Shown here one piece after another: positions 25,952 through 34,962 of a stretch of 64,000 bases of DNA. The position numbers and the translations under genes are program-made. Each line of letters begins with the position of its first letter. Positions within the stretch are counted from its first letter, which is position 1. The notes below the pieces were generated by a model that ran no database searches, was not told the DNA's origin, and worked only from the letters and a program-made list of their open reading frames with translations. The DNA is from Streptomyces sp. HPF1205 (GTDB lineage Bacteria; Actinomycetota; Actinomycetes; Streptomycetales; Streptomycetaceae). Where the stretch lies: positions 1-64,000 of the forward strand of contig NZ_JAINVH010000014.1 in assembly GCF_020400825.1 (NCBI RefSeq), in the 5' to 3' direction.

Positions 25952-27534
25952 TCGGGCGGCGGGAGCGGCTCGGGCGGAGCCGGCCACGGCAGAGGGTCCG
26001 GCAGGGGCGGGCCGTCCTGCTCGGGGGGCGGGAAGAGCGCCACGCGCGTCCGCGTGAGCTTCCGTGCCGTGGCCGCGGCCGGCGCCGGGCCGGTCGGTGA
26101 TTCGGTCGCCGGGCCGGTCGGCGAGGGGGCCGGGGCCGGTACGGACGGCGGGGGCGCCCCGGGCGTCGGCGTCCGGGTCGCCGTCTTCGGCGGTGACGGG
26201 TGGGGGCGGGTACGGCGGCCCGGTCCGAAGCGGCGTACGACAAGTGCGCCCGGCAGGCCCAGGGCCAGGGCCCAGGCGGTGGCGAGCGCGCCCGCGTACC
26301 ACCAGGTGGGGCCGAAGTCGGCGAGCAGGCCGGTGCCGAGGGCGCCGCCCGACCAGGCGGCGAGGACGGCGAACGCGAGGCCGTGCAGGAGCGCGGCCCC
26401 GGCGGCGGCGCGCACGGCCCGGCCGAACGCCAGCGGCTCGCGGCCGAGACAGACGGCGAGCCCCGCGGCGGCCAGCACGGGCACGGCGAGCGCCGCCCAG
26501 CCCGCCCCGGCGGCACCCGGCGACGGCACGGCGGCCAGCAGCGGGAAGTCGGGCAGGACGGGGTGGCCCGAGGTGCCGGCGGGCGCGACCGCCGTCCCCG
26601 TCCCGACGGCGAACCCGGCGCCGACCGCGTAGGACCCGCCCCACACCGCGAGATTCGGGACGAGGACGACGGCGAGGAGGAACAGCGAGAAGCGGCCCAC
26701 CAGCGGGGTGCTGAGCCGGGCGTACGTGGCGCCGGACCGGCCCGCGTGCCAGGCGAGCGAGGCGCCGCCCAGAAGCGCGCCCCCGGCCAGGAGCACGCCG
26801 GTGGCGACGGCGGCCGCACGCAGCGCGGCGCGCGCCTCGCCCGCGTACCCCCGCAGCCGTCCGAAGGGCCGCCCGCACCCCGTCCACGCCCCGCACCCGG
26901 CGGCGCCCGCCGCGAAGAGCGGCACGTAGAGCGCGGTGAGCGGCGCCACGTGGACGGGACCGCTCGCCGTGTACGTCACCGCCAGCGCGACGACCGACAG
27001 GTACCCGGCGAGCACCCAGCCGCCCACCACCGCCGCCTCGCGCGGCTCGCTCGCGTCCTCCGCCACGACGGCCGACACCGTGCCCCGGTACAGCAGCCAC
27101 GCGGGCAGCGCGCTCAGGAGCAAGGGCGTCAAGGCGATGGGCGCAGGGTCACCCGAAAGCGTTTGGGTGCGGACCAGGTCCGCACCCTGGGCCAGCAGCC
27201 AGAGCCCGGCGCCGACGTGCAGGGCCCCGCCGAGGTCGCTGTCGGGGAACGGCGAGCCGATCCACAGCAGCAGCACGACCGCGGCCGGCACCCCCAGTCC
27301 GAGCCCGGCGGCGACGGCCCCGGCGGCGAGGGCCGACACCCGGGCCACCGGCCACCGCCGGCCCGCCTCCCGTTCCGGAGCCGGGCGGGGCGGCCGGGCA
27401 GCGGAGCCGGAGCCGGCCCCGGCTCCGGCGGGAGGAGGGGCAGGCGTGGGCCCGGGCGCGGACCCGGGATCCGGGGCGGGCGGCCGGGGATCGGGGGCGG
27501 GCGCCGGGTCCGGGCCGTCGGAGGAGTCCGTCAT
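25945..27534 (-). CDS. DUF6350 membrane protein (PerM-like annotation)
   Basis: 529 residues. A Pro/Ala-rich N-terminus of about 60 residues is followed by about ten membrane helices from 65 to 430 and a Pro/Thr-rich C-terminal tail of 100 residues. The LLLWIGSPFPDSDLGGALHVGAGLWLLAQG stretch is characteristic of actinobacterial DUF6350 proteins, in recent annotations called cell division protein PerM. The molecular role is not established. ATG 27534 has GGGA five bases upstream. It is divergent from the sigma-like gene and near sucCD. Confidence 0.8.
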   Translation of the reverse strand: MTDSSDGPDPAPAPDPRPPAPDPGSAPGPTPAPPPAGAGAGSGSAARPPRPAPEREAGRRWPVARVSALAAGAVAAGLGLGVPAAVVLLLWIGSPFPDSDLGGALHVGAGLWLLAQGADLVRTQTLSGDPAPIALTPLLLSALPAWLLYRGTVSAVVAEDASEPREAAVVGGWVLAGYLSVVALAVTYTASGPVHVAPLTALYVPLFAAGAAGCGAWTGCGRPFGRLRGYAGEARAALRAAAVATGVLLAGGALLGGASLAWHAGRSGATYARLSTPLVGRFSLFLLAVVLVPNLAVWGGSYAVGAGFAVGTGTAVAPAGTSGHPVLPDFPLLAAVPSPGAAGAGWAALAVPVLAAAGLAVCLGREPLAFGRAVRAAAGAALLHGLAFAVLAAWSGGALGTGLLADFGPTWWYAGALATAWALALGLPGALVVRRFGPGRRTRPHPSPPKTATRTPTPGAPPPSVPAPAPSPTGPATESPTGPAPAAATARKLTRTRVALFPPPEQDGPPLPDPLPWPAPPEPLPPPEE

Positions 27535-27674
27535 GGCGTCCCATGATGCCGACCGCACCCGTTTCGCCCAGGGAACAGGTGAACAGCCGCCGTGTCGCAC
27601 ACGATAAGGCTTATGCGTCTTTTGTTCCGATCATCAGCCGACCGGTCCCCCGGGCTCCCGACGGACACCGGCCG

Positions 27675-28919
27675 ATGAGTCCGCGCAGGAAGTCCCCGGC
27701 GACGGCCCGGGCGGCCTCGGAAGCCCGGGAGAGGGCACCTGAGGCGGCCCCTGGGAAGACCCCGGAGAAAGCCCCGGAGGGCGCCCCGGAGGGCGCCCCG
27801 GAGGGGAACGACGGGGGCGGCGGGGGCGCGGCCGGCGTAACCCCGCAGGGCGGACCCGGGCCCGTACAGGAGCGCGCGGACGAGGCCGGAACGCCGGCCC
27901 GTACGCCCGAGGACGCCTTCGACGGGCTGTACGCGCGCTCCGCCGACGGCCTGGTACGGCAGGTGGTGCTGCTGACCGCCGACGCGGGGCTCGCGGGCCG
28001 GGCCGTGACGCGCGCCTTCGACCTGGCCTGGCAGCAGTGGCCCGAGGTCGCCCGGGACGGTGATCCGGTCGGATGGGTGCGCGCGGCGGCGTACGACTTC
28101 GCGCTCGCGCCCTGGCAGCGGTGGCTGCCCGGACGTTGGCACCCGAGGCCCGCGCCCGTGGGAGCGCTGGCGGCCGCGCTGCTCGCGCTCCCGCCTGCCC
28201 GGCGCCGCGCGGTCGTGCTCCGGGACGCGGTGGGACTCAGTCCGGCCGAGGTGGCGGTGGAGGTCGAGGCCGGCGCGCCGGCGACGGCCGCGCGGATCGC
28301 CGGCGCGCGGGAGTCCCTGGCCGCTGCACTGCCGGCTCGGGATCCGCGGCAGGGCGGCGGGGAGAGCGGCGCGGGAGGAGACGCGGCGGACGGCGGCGGG
28401 GCGGCGGTCGCGGCGGCGCTGCGGGCGCTGCTGGAGGACGGCGGGCCCGGGCCGGGGCTCGTATCCGTACCCGTACCCTCACCGGCCGCCGTGCGGGAGG
28501 CGAGCGAGCGCGGGGCGCGGCGGCGGGTGGTCGCGTCATTGGCGCTGTCCGGGCTCATCGCCGCGGCGACCGCGGTCGCCGTCCTCCTGGGACCGGCAGC
28601 GGGCCACGGGCACGGGGCCGGAGCGGGACAGGAACCGCGCCAGGGGTACGGGGCCGGACAGCACGACGGCGCGGGCCCGTCCCCCTCGGGGGAGCGGGCC
28701 CGCGCCGTCGAACGGCGGGACGGGCGGCCGGCGGCCGCTGGTCAGCCGGCCAGGATGGCCCGGGCGAGGCGGGCGGTCTCGGACGGCGTCTTGCCGACCT
28801 TGACGCCGGCGGCCTCCAGGGCCTCCTTCTTGGCCTGGGCGGTGCCGGAGGAGCCGGAGACGATGGCGCCGGCGTGGCCCATGGTCTTGCCCTCGGGCGC
28901 GGTGAACCCGGCCACGTAA
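27675..28919 (+). CDS. sigma-70-like (degenerate ECF) protein without a natural stop
   Basis: 414 residues as an open frame. Residues 75-220 resemble the region 2 and region 4 parts of an ECF sigma factor (DAFDGLYARSADGLVRQVVLLTAD; LPPARRRAVVLRDAVGLSPAEVAVEVE). The region 2.4/4.2 contacts are weak, so it may not bind a promoter. A membrane helix follows at about 292-310. The frame then passes through the terminator at 28665-28709 and runs 178 bases antisense to sucD before a stop. ATG 27675 is preferred; GTG 27579 with AGGG five bases ahead would add 32 residues of poor codon bias. Confidence 0.62.
   Translation: MSPRRKSPATARAASEARERAPEAAPGKTPEKAPEGAPEGAPEGNDGGGGGAAGVTPQGGPGPVQERADEAGTPARTPEDAFDGLYARSADGLVRQVVLLTADAGLAGRAVTRAFDLAWQQWPEVARDGDPVGWVRAAAYDFALAPWQRWLPGRWHPRPAPVGALAAALLALPPARRRAVVLRDAVGLSPAEVAVEVEAGAPATAARIAGARESLAAALPARDPRQGGGESGAGGDAADGGGAAVAAALRALLEDGGPGPGLVSVPVPSPAAVREASERGARRRVVASLALSGLIAAATAVAVLLGPAAGHGHGAGAGQEPRQGYGAGQHDGAGPSPSGERARAVERRDGRPAAAGQPARMARARRAVSDGVLPTLTPAASRASFLAWAVPEEPETMAPAWPMVLPSGAVNPAT
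28665..28709. terminator. bidirectional terminator with nested stem
   Basis: Perfect 15-bp arms 28665-28679 and 28695-28709, with an inner CCCCC/GGGGG hairpin, between the sigma-like gene and sucD. Confidence 0.85.
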
Positions 28920-29626
28920 CCGACCACCGGCTTGGTCACGTTCTTCTCGATGAAGGCCGCGGCCCGCTCCTCGGCGTCGCCGCCGATCTCGCCGATCATG
29001 ACGATCAGGTCGGTGTCGGGGTCGGCCTCGAACGCGGCGAGCGCGTCGATGTGGGTGGTGCCGATGACCGGGTCGCCGCCGATGCCGACCGCGGAGGAGA
29101 AGCCGATGTCGGACAGCTCGTACATCATCTGGTACGTCAGCGTGCCGGACTTCGACACCAGGCCGATGCGGCCGGCGGAGGTGATGTCGGCCGGGATGAT
29201 GCCGGCGTTGGACTGTCCGGGGCTGATCAGGCCGGGGCAGTTGGGGCCGATGATGCGGGTCTTGTTGCCCTTGGCCTGGGCGTGCGCCCAGAAGACGGCG
29301 GTGTCGTGGACCGCGATGCCCTCGGTGATCACGACGGCGAGCGGGATCTCGGCGTCGATCGCCTCGATGACCGCGCCCTTGGCGAAGGCCGGCGGGACGA
29401 AGATGACGCTGACGTCGGCGCCGGTGGCCTCCATGGCCTCCTTGACGGTGCCGAACACCGGTACGGAGCGGCCGTCGAAGTCCACCGTCTGGCCCGCCTT
29501 GCGCGGGTTGGTGCCGCCGACGATGTTGGTGCCCGAGGCGAGCATGCGGCGGGTGTGCTTCATGCCCTCGGAACCGGTCATGCCCTGGACGATGACCTTG
29601 CTGTCCTTGGTGAGGAAGATAGCCAT
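28742..29626 (-). CDS. sucD: succinyl-CoA synthetase alpha subunit
   Basis: 294 residues. Partner of SucC in the TCA cycle step that makes nucleoside triphosphate from succinyl-CoA. The N-terminal CoA-binding Rossmann domain has GMTGSEG, and the phosphohistidine is H251 in MGHAGAIVSGSSGTA. ATG 29626 lies 26 bases after the sucC stop, so the two form an operon. Confidence 0.96.
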   Translation of the reverse strand: MAIFLTKDSKVIVQGMTGSEGMKHTRRMLASGTNIVGGTNPRKAGQTVDFDGRSVPVFGTVKEAMEATGADVSVIFVPPAFAKGAVIEAIDAEIPLAVVITEGIAVHDTAVFWAHAQAKGNKTRIIGPNCPGLISPGQSNAGIIPADITSAGRIGLVSKSGTLTYQMMYELSDIGFSSAVGIGGDPVIGTTHIDALAAFEADPDTDLIVMIGEIGGDAEERAAAFIEKNVTKPVVGYVAGFTAPEGKTMGHAGAIVSGSSGTAQAKKEALEAAGVKVGKTPSETARLARAILAG

Positions 29627-29652
29627 GATTGTGTCTCGGTCCTCGTCCCTTG

Positions 29653-30825
29653 TTACTTCGCGGCCAGCTCGGCGGCGCGCTCGGCGGCGCCGTCCATGGT
29701 GTCCACCTGCTCCACCAGCGGGTGGTTCGCCTCGGTGAGGATGCGGCGGCCCTCCTCGGCGTTGTTGCCGTCCAGGCGGACGACCAGGGGCTTGGTGACC
29801 TCCTCGCCCTTGGACCGCAGCAGCTCCAGGGCCTGCACGATGCCATTGGCCACCGCGTCGCAGGCGGTGATGCCGCCGAAGACGTTGACGAACACGGACT
29901 TCACGTCCGGGTCGCCGAGGATGATCTCCAGGCCGTTCGCCATGACCTCGGCGGAGGCGCCGCCGCCGATGTCGAGGAAGTTGGCCGGCTTGACGCCGCC
30001 GTGCGCCTCACCGGCGTACGCGACCACGTCCAGGGTGCTCATGACCAGGCCCGCGCCGTTGCCGATGATGCCGACCTGGCCGTCGAGCTTGACGTAGTTC
30101 AGGCCCTTGGCCTTGGCGGCGGCCTCCAGCGGGTTGGCGGCGGCCTTGTCCTCCAGCGCCTCGTGGTCGGGCTGGCGGAAGTCGGCGTTGGCGTCGAGCG
30201 AGACCTTGCCGTCGAGCGCGATGATCTTGCCGTCACCGGTCTTGACCAGCGGGTTCACCTCGACCAGCAGGGCGTCTTCCTTGATGAAGACGGTCCACAG
30301 CTGCTGCAGCACGTCGGCGACCTGGTCGGCGACCTCCGCCGGGAACTTGGCGGCCGCGACGATCTCGGCGGCCTTCTGCGGGGTCACGCCCTCCAGCGCG
30401 TCCACCGGGATCCTGGCCAGCGCCTCGGGGTTCTCCTCCGCGACGACCTCGATCTCGACGCCGCCCTGCACGGAGGCCATGGCCAGGAAGGTGCGGTTGG
30501 CCCGGTCGAGGAGGAAGGAGACGTAGTACTCCTCCTTGATGTCGGCGGTCTGGGCGAGCATCACCTTGTGGACCGTGTGGCCCTTGATGTCCATCCCGAG
30601 GATCGCCTCGGCCTTGGCGACGGCGTCCGCCGGGTCGGCGGCCAGCTTCACACCGCCGGCCTTGCCGCGGCCTCCCGTCTTGACCTGCGCCTTGACGACC
30701 GCCCGGCCGCCGAGTCGCTCCGCCACCGCGCGCGCCGCCTCAGGCGTGTCGATGACTTCACCGGCCAGCACCGGTACCCCGTGCTTGGCGAAGAGGTCCC
30801 TCGCCTGGTACTCGAACAGGTCCAC
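29653..30825 (-). CDS. sucC: succinyl-CoA synthetase beta subunit
   Basis: 390 residues. The ATP-grasp N-terminus (DLFEYQARDLFAKHGVPV), the KAQVKTGGRGKAGGV nucleotide-binding loop and the FVNVFGGI motif of the C-terminal domain are all present. The start is GTG 30825, with GGGAG nine to ten bases upstream. It forms an operon with sucD. Confidence 0.96.
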   Translation of the reverse strand: MDLFEYQARDLFAKHGVPVLAGEVIDTPEAARAVAERLGGRAVVKAQVKTGGRGKAGGVKLAADPADAVAKAEAILGMDIKGHTVHKVMLAQTADIKEEYYVSFLLDRANRTFLAMASVQGGVEIEVVAEENPEALARIPVDALEGVTPQKAAEIVAAAKFPAEVADQVADVLQQLWTVFIKEDALLVEVNPLVKTGDGKIIALDGKVSLDANADFRQPDHEALEDKAAANPLEAAAKAKGLNYVKLDGQVGIIGNGAGLVMSTLDVVAYAGEAHGGVKPANFLDIGGGASAEVMANGLEIILGDPDVKSVFVNVFGGITACDAVANGIVQALELLRSKGEEVTKPLVVRLDGNNAEEGRRILTEANHPLVEQVDTMDGAAERAAELAAK

Positions 30826-31187
30826 GCGCGTCCGTCTCCCTTTTCCCTGGTGTTCCCTGGATTGTCCCTGGATGTCAGGAGCGTCTCGGGCTGCTGCCGC
30901 CGGGTGTACAGCGCTGCCAGATCCGCCTGGGCGTGCCGCTACGGGCAGGGCGACTGCACTGTCACAAGGGAAGCGCACACGGTGACCGAGGGCGCGGCAT
31001 GTCCGTCTTGCAGGTTATCGCCGTCGGTACTGCCGACCTAAATCGCGGGTCGCGTGATGGCGGTGAGAACAGTCACAACCTTGCGTCCGTGAGGCGCTCG
31101 GGGGGCGGGCCGACGGGCACGGGCGGGCGAGGCCCCGGGCTCGGGCTCGGGCTCGGGCTCGGGCGGCCGGGGCGCACCGGCCGCGGG
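30826..31187. other. sucCD leader and promoter region
   Basis: 362 bases without a gene. The part nearest sucC carries three short TCCCTGG repeats (30840-30875). A palindrome GTCGG, TACTG, CCGAC lies at 31023-31037, and four tandem CTCGGG units at 31140-31163 abut the VWA gene stop. A VWA-operon transcript would enter from the right. Confidence 0.5.
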
Positions 31188-32354
31188 TCAGGCGGGCACG
31201 GCGGGCACCGGGAGCGGGCGCTTCTCTATCGCGGCGGCCATGACCTCGGGGAAGAGGTCGGGCGTGCAGGCGAACGCGGGGGCTCCCAGGGACGCCAGCG
31301 CCGCCGCGTGCTCCCTGTCGTACGCGGGCGCCCCCTCGTCCGACAGCGCGAGCAGCGCCACGAACTGCGCTCCCGACGCCTTCATCGCGGCCACCCGCTT
31401 CAGCATCTCGTCGCGTATCCCGCCCTCGTACAGGTCGCTGATCAGCACCACCACGGTCTCGGCGGGGCGCGTGATCAGCGTTTGGCAGTACGCCAGCGCG
31501 CGGTTGATGTCGGTGCCGCCGCCGAGCTGGGTGCCGAACAGGACGTCCACCGGGTCGTCGAGCTGCTCCGTCAGGTCGACCACGGCGGTGTCGAAGACCA
31601 CCAGCTTGGTGGCGATGGACCGCATCGAGGCCAGCACGGCGCCGAAGACGGAGGCGTAGACGACCGAGGCCGCCATCGACCCCGACTGGTCGACGCAAAG
31701 GATCACGTCCTTCTTCACGGCCTGGTCGGCCCGGCCGTACCCGATCAGCCGCTCGGGCACCACCGTGCCGTACTCGGGCAGGTAGTGCTTGAGATTGGCC
31801 CGTATCGTGCGGTCCCAGTCGATGTCCCGGTGGCGGGGGCGGCGCACCTTGGCGCTGCGGTCCAGCGCGCCGGTCAGGGTGGCCCTGGTCCGGGTCGCGA
31901 GCCGCTTCTCCAGGTCCTCGACGACTTTGCGGACCACCGCCCGCGCGGTCTCCTTCGTCGTCTCGGGCATCGCCTTGTTCAGCGACAGCAACGTGCCCAC
32001 CAGGTGCACGTCCGCCTCGACCGCCTCCAGCATCTCCGGCTCCAGCAGCAGCGCGGACAGCCCGAGCCGGTCGATGGCGTCCCGCTGCATCACCTGCACC
32101 ACGGAACTGGGGAAGTACGTCCTGATGTCCCCCAGCCACCGGGCCACCTGCGGTGCCGAGCCGCCGAGCCCCGCCCCCCGCTCACCGCTCCCGCCGCCGG
32201 CCGCGGCGCCGCCCGCCCGCCCGGCCCCGTACAACGCGGTGAGCGTCCGGTCCATCGCCGCGTCCCGCCCGGCCAGTTCGTGCCCGGTGCCGTCCGCCGG
32301 CCCGCCGCCCAGCACCAACCGCCAACGGCGCAACCGCTCTTCGGTGTCAGTCAT
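31188..32354 (-). CDS. VWA domain protein (CoxE/YehP-like)
   Basis: 388 residues. The N-terminal 200 residues are helical and basic; the von Willebrand A domain follows, with a full MIDAS: D222-x-S224-x-S226 in CVDQSGSM, a later GGGTDINRAL threonine and the VLISDLYEGG aspartate. Such proteins work with MoxR-type AAA+ ATPases to remodel or load metal into clients. ATG 32354 overlaps the stop of the DUF5682 gene by 8 bases, making it the third gene of the moxR operon. E. coli YehP is the likely counterpart. Confidence 0.88.
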   Translation of the reverse strand: MTDTEERLRRWRLVLGGGPADGTGHELAGRDAAMDRTLTALYGAGRAGGAAAGGGSGERGAGLGGSAPQVARWLGDIRTYFPSSVVQVMQRDAIDRLGLSALLLEPEMLEAVEADVHLVGTLLSLNKAMPETTKETARAVVRKVVEDLEKRLATRTRATLTGALDRSAKVRRPRHRDIDWDRTIRANLKHYLPEYGTVVPERLIGYGRADQAVKKDVILCVDQSGSMAASVVYASVFGAVLASMRSIATKLVVFDTAVVDLTEQLDDPVDVLFGTQLGGGTDINRALAYCQTLITRPAETVVVLISDLYEGGIRDEMLKRVAAMKASGAQFVALLALSDEGAPAYDREHAAALASLGAPAFACTPDLFPEVMAAAIEKRPLPVPAVPA

Positions 32355-34962
32355 CGTCACGGCCTCCTGAGGCGCGGGTGGGAAGGTCTTCGGGTACTGG
32401 GGCGCCGGGCATGCCTCCGGCCGCGGGCGCCGGTGCCGTCCGCGGAACCGGCCCCGGAATCCCGGCGGCCGCCAGGTCGGTGGTCGTCGTGGTGCCGAGC
32501 AGGAGCCTTACGGTGTGGGCGGCGGCGTCCGCGCGCGCACGGTCGACGCCGGGCCCGAAACCGGGCAGGCCGACCTCGGTGGCGTCCCGGCGACGGCGCT
32601 CCCCGGCCGGGCCGCGGCGCACCAGCTCCCCCACGGTCCTGCGCACCCCGGGCTCGAACTCGGCGAACGTCCGCCGCAGCAGCGGCAGCACGTCCGTGAA
32701 CGCCTCCCCGCTCACCCCGGCCAGCCAGCCGTCCACCAGCCCGAGCAGCCGCTCGTCGTGCACCAGCAGCATCCCGCCGCCGGCCAGGAAGCCCTCGATC
32801 CAGGCCGCGGACTCGGCCGGACCGGTGCCCGCGGACAGCGCCAGACCCATGAGCCGCGCGGCCTCACCGGCACCGAGCCGGCCCTCGTCCAGGAGCAGCC
32901 GCGCTGCGGAGCCCCGCAACAGCCCTGATATCGCGCCGTCCCGCTCGGCCAGGCCGCGCAGCATCCCGGACCACGCCTCGCGCAGTTCCCGTGCGCGGGA
33001 GCCGTCCGGGAGGAGGGCCATCGCGCGGTGGACCTCGTCCATGTGGACGCGCAGGGCCGCGGCGCCGTCCGCGTCGAGACCGGCGCAGGCCGGGGGGAAC
33101 CCGACGCATATGCGCTGGGCGAGGCCCTCCGCGACCCGGGCGAGGGCGGCGGAGTCGGTGCCGCGCACGTCGCCGTAACGGACCGCGCGCACCAGGGCGG
33201 GGAACGCGGCGGCGAGGTGGGCGACGTCCGCGTCCAGGGCGGCGCGGTCCGCCAGCGCCCGCATCACCGTGGGCAGGGCGCCGGCCAGCCCGGCCGGCAG
33301 GCACCGCTCGGCGACCGAGGTGACCTCGGCGAGCGTGGTGGCGCGGACGGCCTCGTCCTGCGCCCGGGCGGTCGCCGCCGTCTCCACGGTGGTGCCCCAG
33401 ATCCCGGCCTCCGCGACGCGTATCGCCACCTCCGGTTCCCACCGCAGCCGCCAGCTCTCCCGGAACGTCCCCTTCCCGGCCCGCCCCGCGGCCGGCTCGC
33501 CCCAGCCGATCCCCAGCATCCGCAGCCGGTGCAGGAGTTGGCTGCGGGCCGCGTCGACGTCCTTGCGCAGGTCCAGGTCGAGCTCGCGCTCAAGCGCCTC
33601 GGGCTTGAGGCGCAGCCTGCGCTGCTCACGGGCCAGGTCGCGGGCGAGCGGCACGGCGGGGGCGTCCGGCGGGACGTCGCCGAGCACGTCGCCGACCACC
33701 AGCCGGTCCCGGATCAGGGCCAGTGGCACGTCCGACCCGTCGCACATGACCGCGCGGACCGCGTCCATGGTCTCGCCGAGCCCGGCGAGCGGCCGGCCGC
33801 GCATCGCAGCCAGGGTGTCGGCCAGCCGCACGGCCTCTATGACGTGCGCGGACGACACCGGCAGGTCCTCGTCCCGCAGCAGCCCCGCGACCTTGGTCAT
33901 CCACCGCGTCACCGGGCGGTCGGGCGAGGTGAACAGGTGCTGGTACCAGCCCGGCGAGTCGATCCCCGCCCCGTATCCGCCGGCCCGGGCCAGACGGCGA
34001 TGGGTCCAGGGCACCCATGTCGTCTCCACCTTGGCCTTGGGCAGACCCTTCAGCAGCTGCCGGTCCGCCGCCGCCGTCGTGCGCGCGGCCAGCGCGGGGA
34101 CGTGCCAGGCACCGCACACCACCGCCGTCCTGTCGTGCGCCCTGCGGGCCTCGCGGACGCGCAGCCGCATGTGCGCCTCCCGCAGCGGGTCCTGGTCGTG
34201 CCCGCCGTCGCCGTAGGTCTCGCGGATCATCCCCATGGCCTCGGCCAGGGCCTCGAACGGCGCGAGCGCGTCCCCGCCCTCGGCCTGCGCCCGGTGTTCC
34301 ACGGCGTCCTCCCACCACCGCTCCGGATCGTCGTACCCGGCGGTCCTGGCGAGCACCGCCAGCGGATCCACCCGTACGGCCTCGGCGTCCCCGGCCGGCT
34401 CCTCCGGATCCGGGCAGTCCTGGGGGTCCGGGCGGTCCTCCGGGTCCGGTCCGGCGCCATGGCCGGGCGCATTCCCGGGGGCCGCCTCGTCCTCGACGGC
34501 CGTACGCAGGGCCAGCGTGTGCGCGGCCGGCAGGTCGATGAACCGCACGTCCGCACCCGCCTCCAGGGCCCACCGCAGGGCCACCCACTCGGGGGAGAAC
34601 TCGGCGAAGGGCCAGAAAGCCGCACGAGCCGGGTCGTCCAGGACGTGCGCGAGCAGCGCGACCGGCGGCCGCATCTCCGCGTCGGCGGCCAGCGCCACGA
34701 GGGCGTCGGCCTCCGGCGGCCCCTCGATGAGGACGGCCTGCGGCCGGTAGGCGTCCAGCGCAGCCCGCACGGCCCGGGCCGAACCGGGGCCGTGGTGGCG
34801 CACCCCCAGCAGCACCAGGTCCCCGGTCCGCGCTCCGGACGCACCGCGGGAGCCCGAAGCCCGGGACGCGACCGCAGGCGCGTCGCGAGCCTGTCCGGCC
34901 GCCCGGCCGGCCGCCGCCAGGTCGCGGGCCTGCGGGGTGCCGCTCGCGGCAAGGGTGCTCAT
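32347..34962 (-). CDS. DUF5682 family protein (YehM-like)
   Basis: 871 residues, function unknown. The N-terminal third has a motif set reminiscent of the EreA/ChaN/TraB-type metal-dependent hydrolase fold: GVRH at 53-56, E80 in VLIEGPP, and GAWH at 284-287. The middle and end are helical with no other motif. Residues 160-190 are an acidic Pro/Asp repeat. ATG 34962 overlaps the moxR stop as ATGA. It lies between moxR and VWA in one tight operon. Catalytic activity is only inferred. Confidence 0.82.
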   Translation of the reverse strand: MSTLAASGTPQARDLAAAGRAAGQARDAPAVASRASGSRGASGARTGDLVLLGVRHHGPGSARAVRAALDAYRPQAVLIEGPPEADALVALAADAEMRPPVALLAHVLDDPARAAFWPFAEFSPEWVALRWALEAGADVRFIDLPAAHTLALRTAVEDEAAPGNAPGHGAGPDPEDRPDPQDCPDPEEPAGDAEAVRVDPLAVLARTAGYDDPERWWEDAVEHRAQAEGGDALAPFEALAEAMGMIRETYGDGGHDQDPLREAHMRLRVREARRAHDRTAVVCGAWHVPALAARTTAAADRQLLKGLPKAKVETTWVPWTHRRLARAGGYGAGIDSPGWYQHLFTSPDRPVTRWMTKVAGLLRDEDLPVSSAHVIEAVRLADTLAAMRGRPLAGLGETMDAVRAVMCDGSDVPLALIRDRLVVGDVLGDVPPDAPAVPLARDLAREQRRLRLKPEALERELDLDLRKDVDAARSQLLHRLRMLGIGWGEPAAGRAGKGTFRESWRLRWEPEVAIRVAEAGIWGTTVETAATARAQDEAVRATTLAEVTSVAERCLPAGLAGALPTVMRALADRAALDADVAHLAAAFPALVRAVRYGDVRGTDSAALARVAEGLAQRICVGFPPACAGLDADGAAALRVHMDEVHRAMALLPDGSRARELREAWSGMLRGLAERDGAISGLLRGSAARLLLDEGRLGAGEAARLMGLALSAGTGPAESAAWIEGFLAGGGMLLVHDERLLGLVDGWLAGVSGEAFTDVLPLLRRTFAEFEPGVRRTVGELVRRGPAGERRRRDATEVGLPGFGPGVDRARADAAAHTVRLLLGTTTTTDLAAAGIPGPVPRTAPAPAAGGMPGAPVPEDLPTRASGGRDDD

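Noticed and set aside
27579..27674. GTG 27579 as the start of the sigma-like gene
   Set aside because: It has a fair Shine-Dalgarno sequence, but codons to 27640 have low third-position GC, which looks like promoter DNA. Kept only as an alternative.
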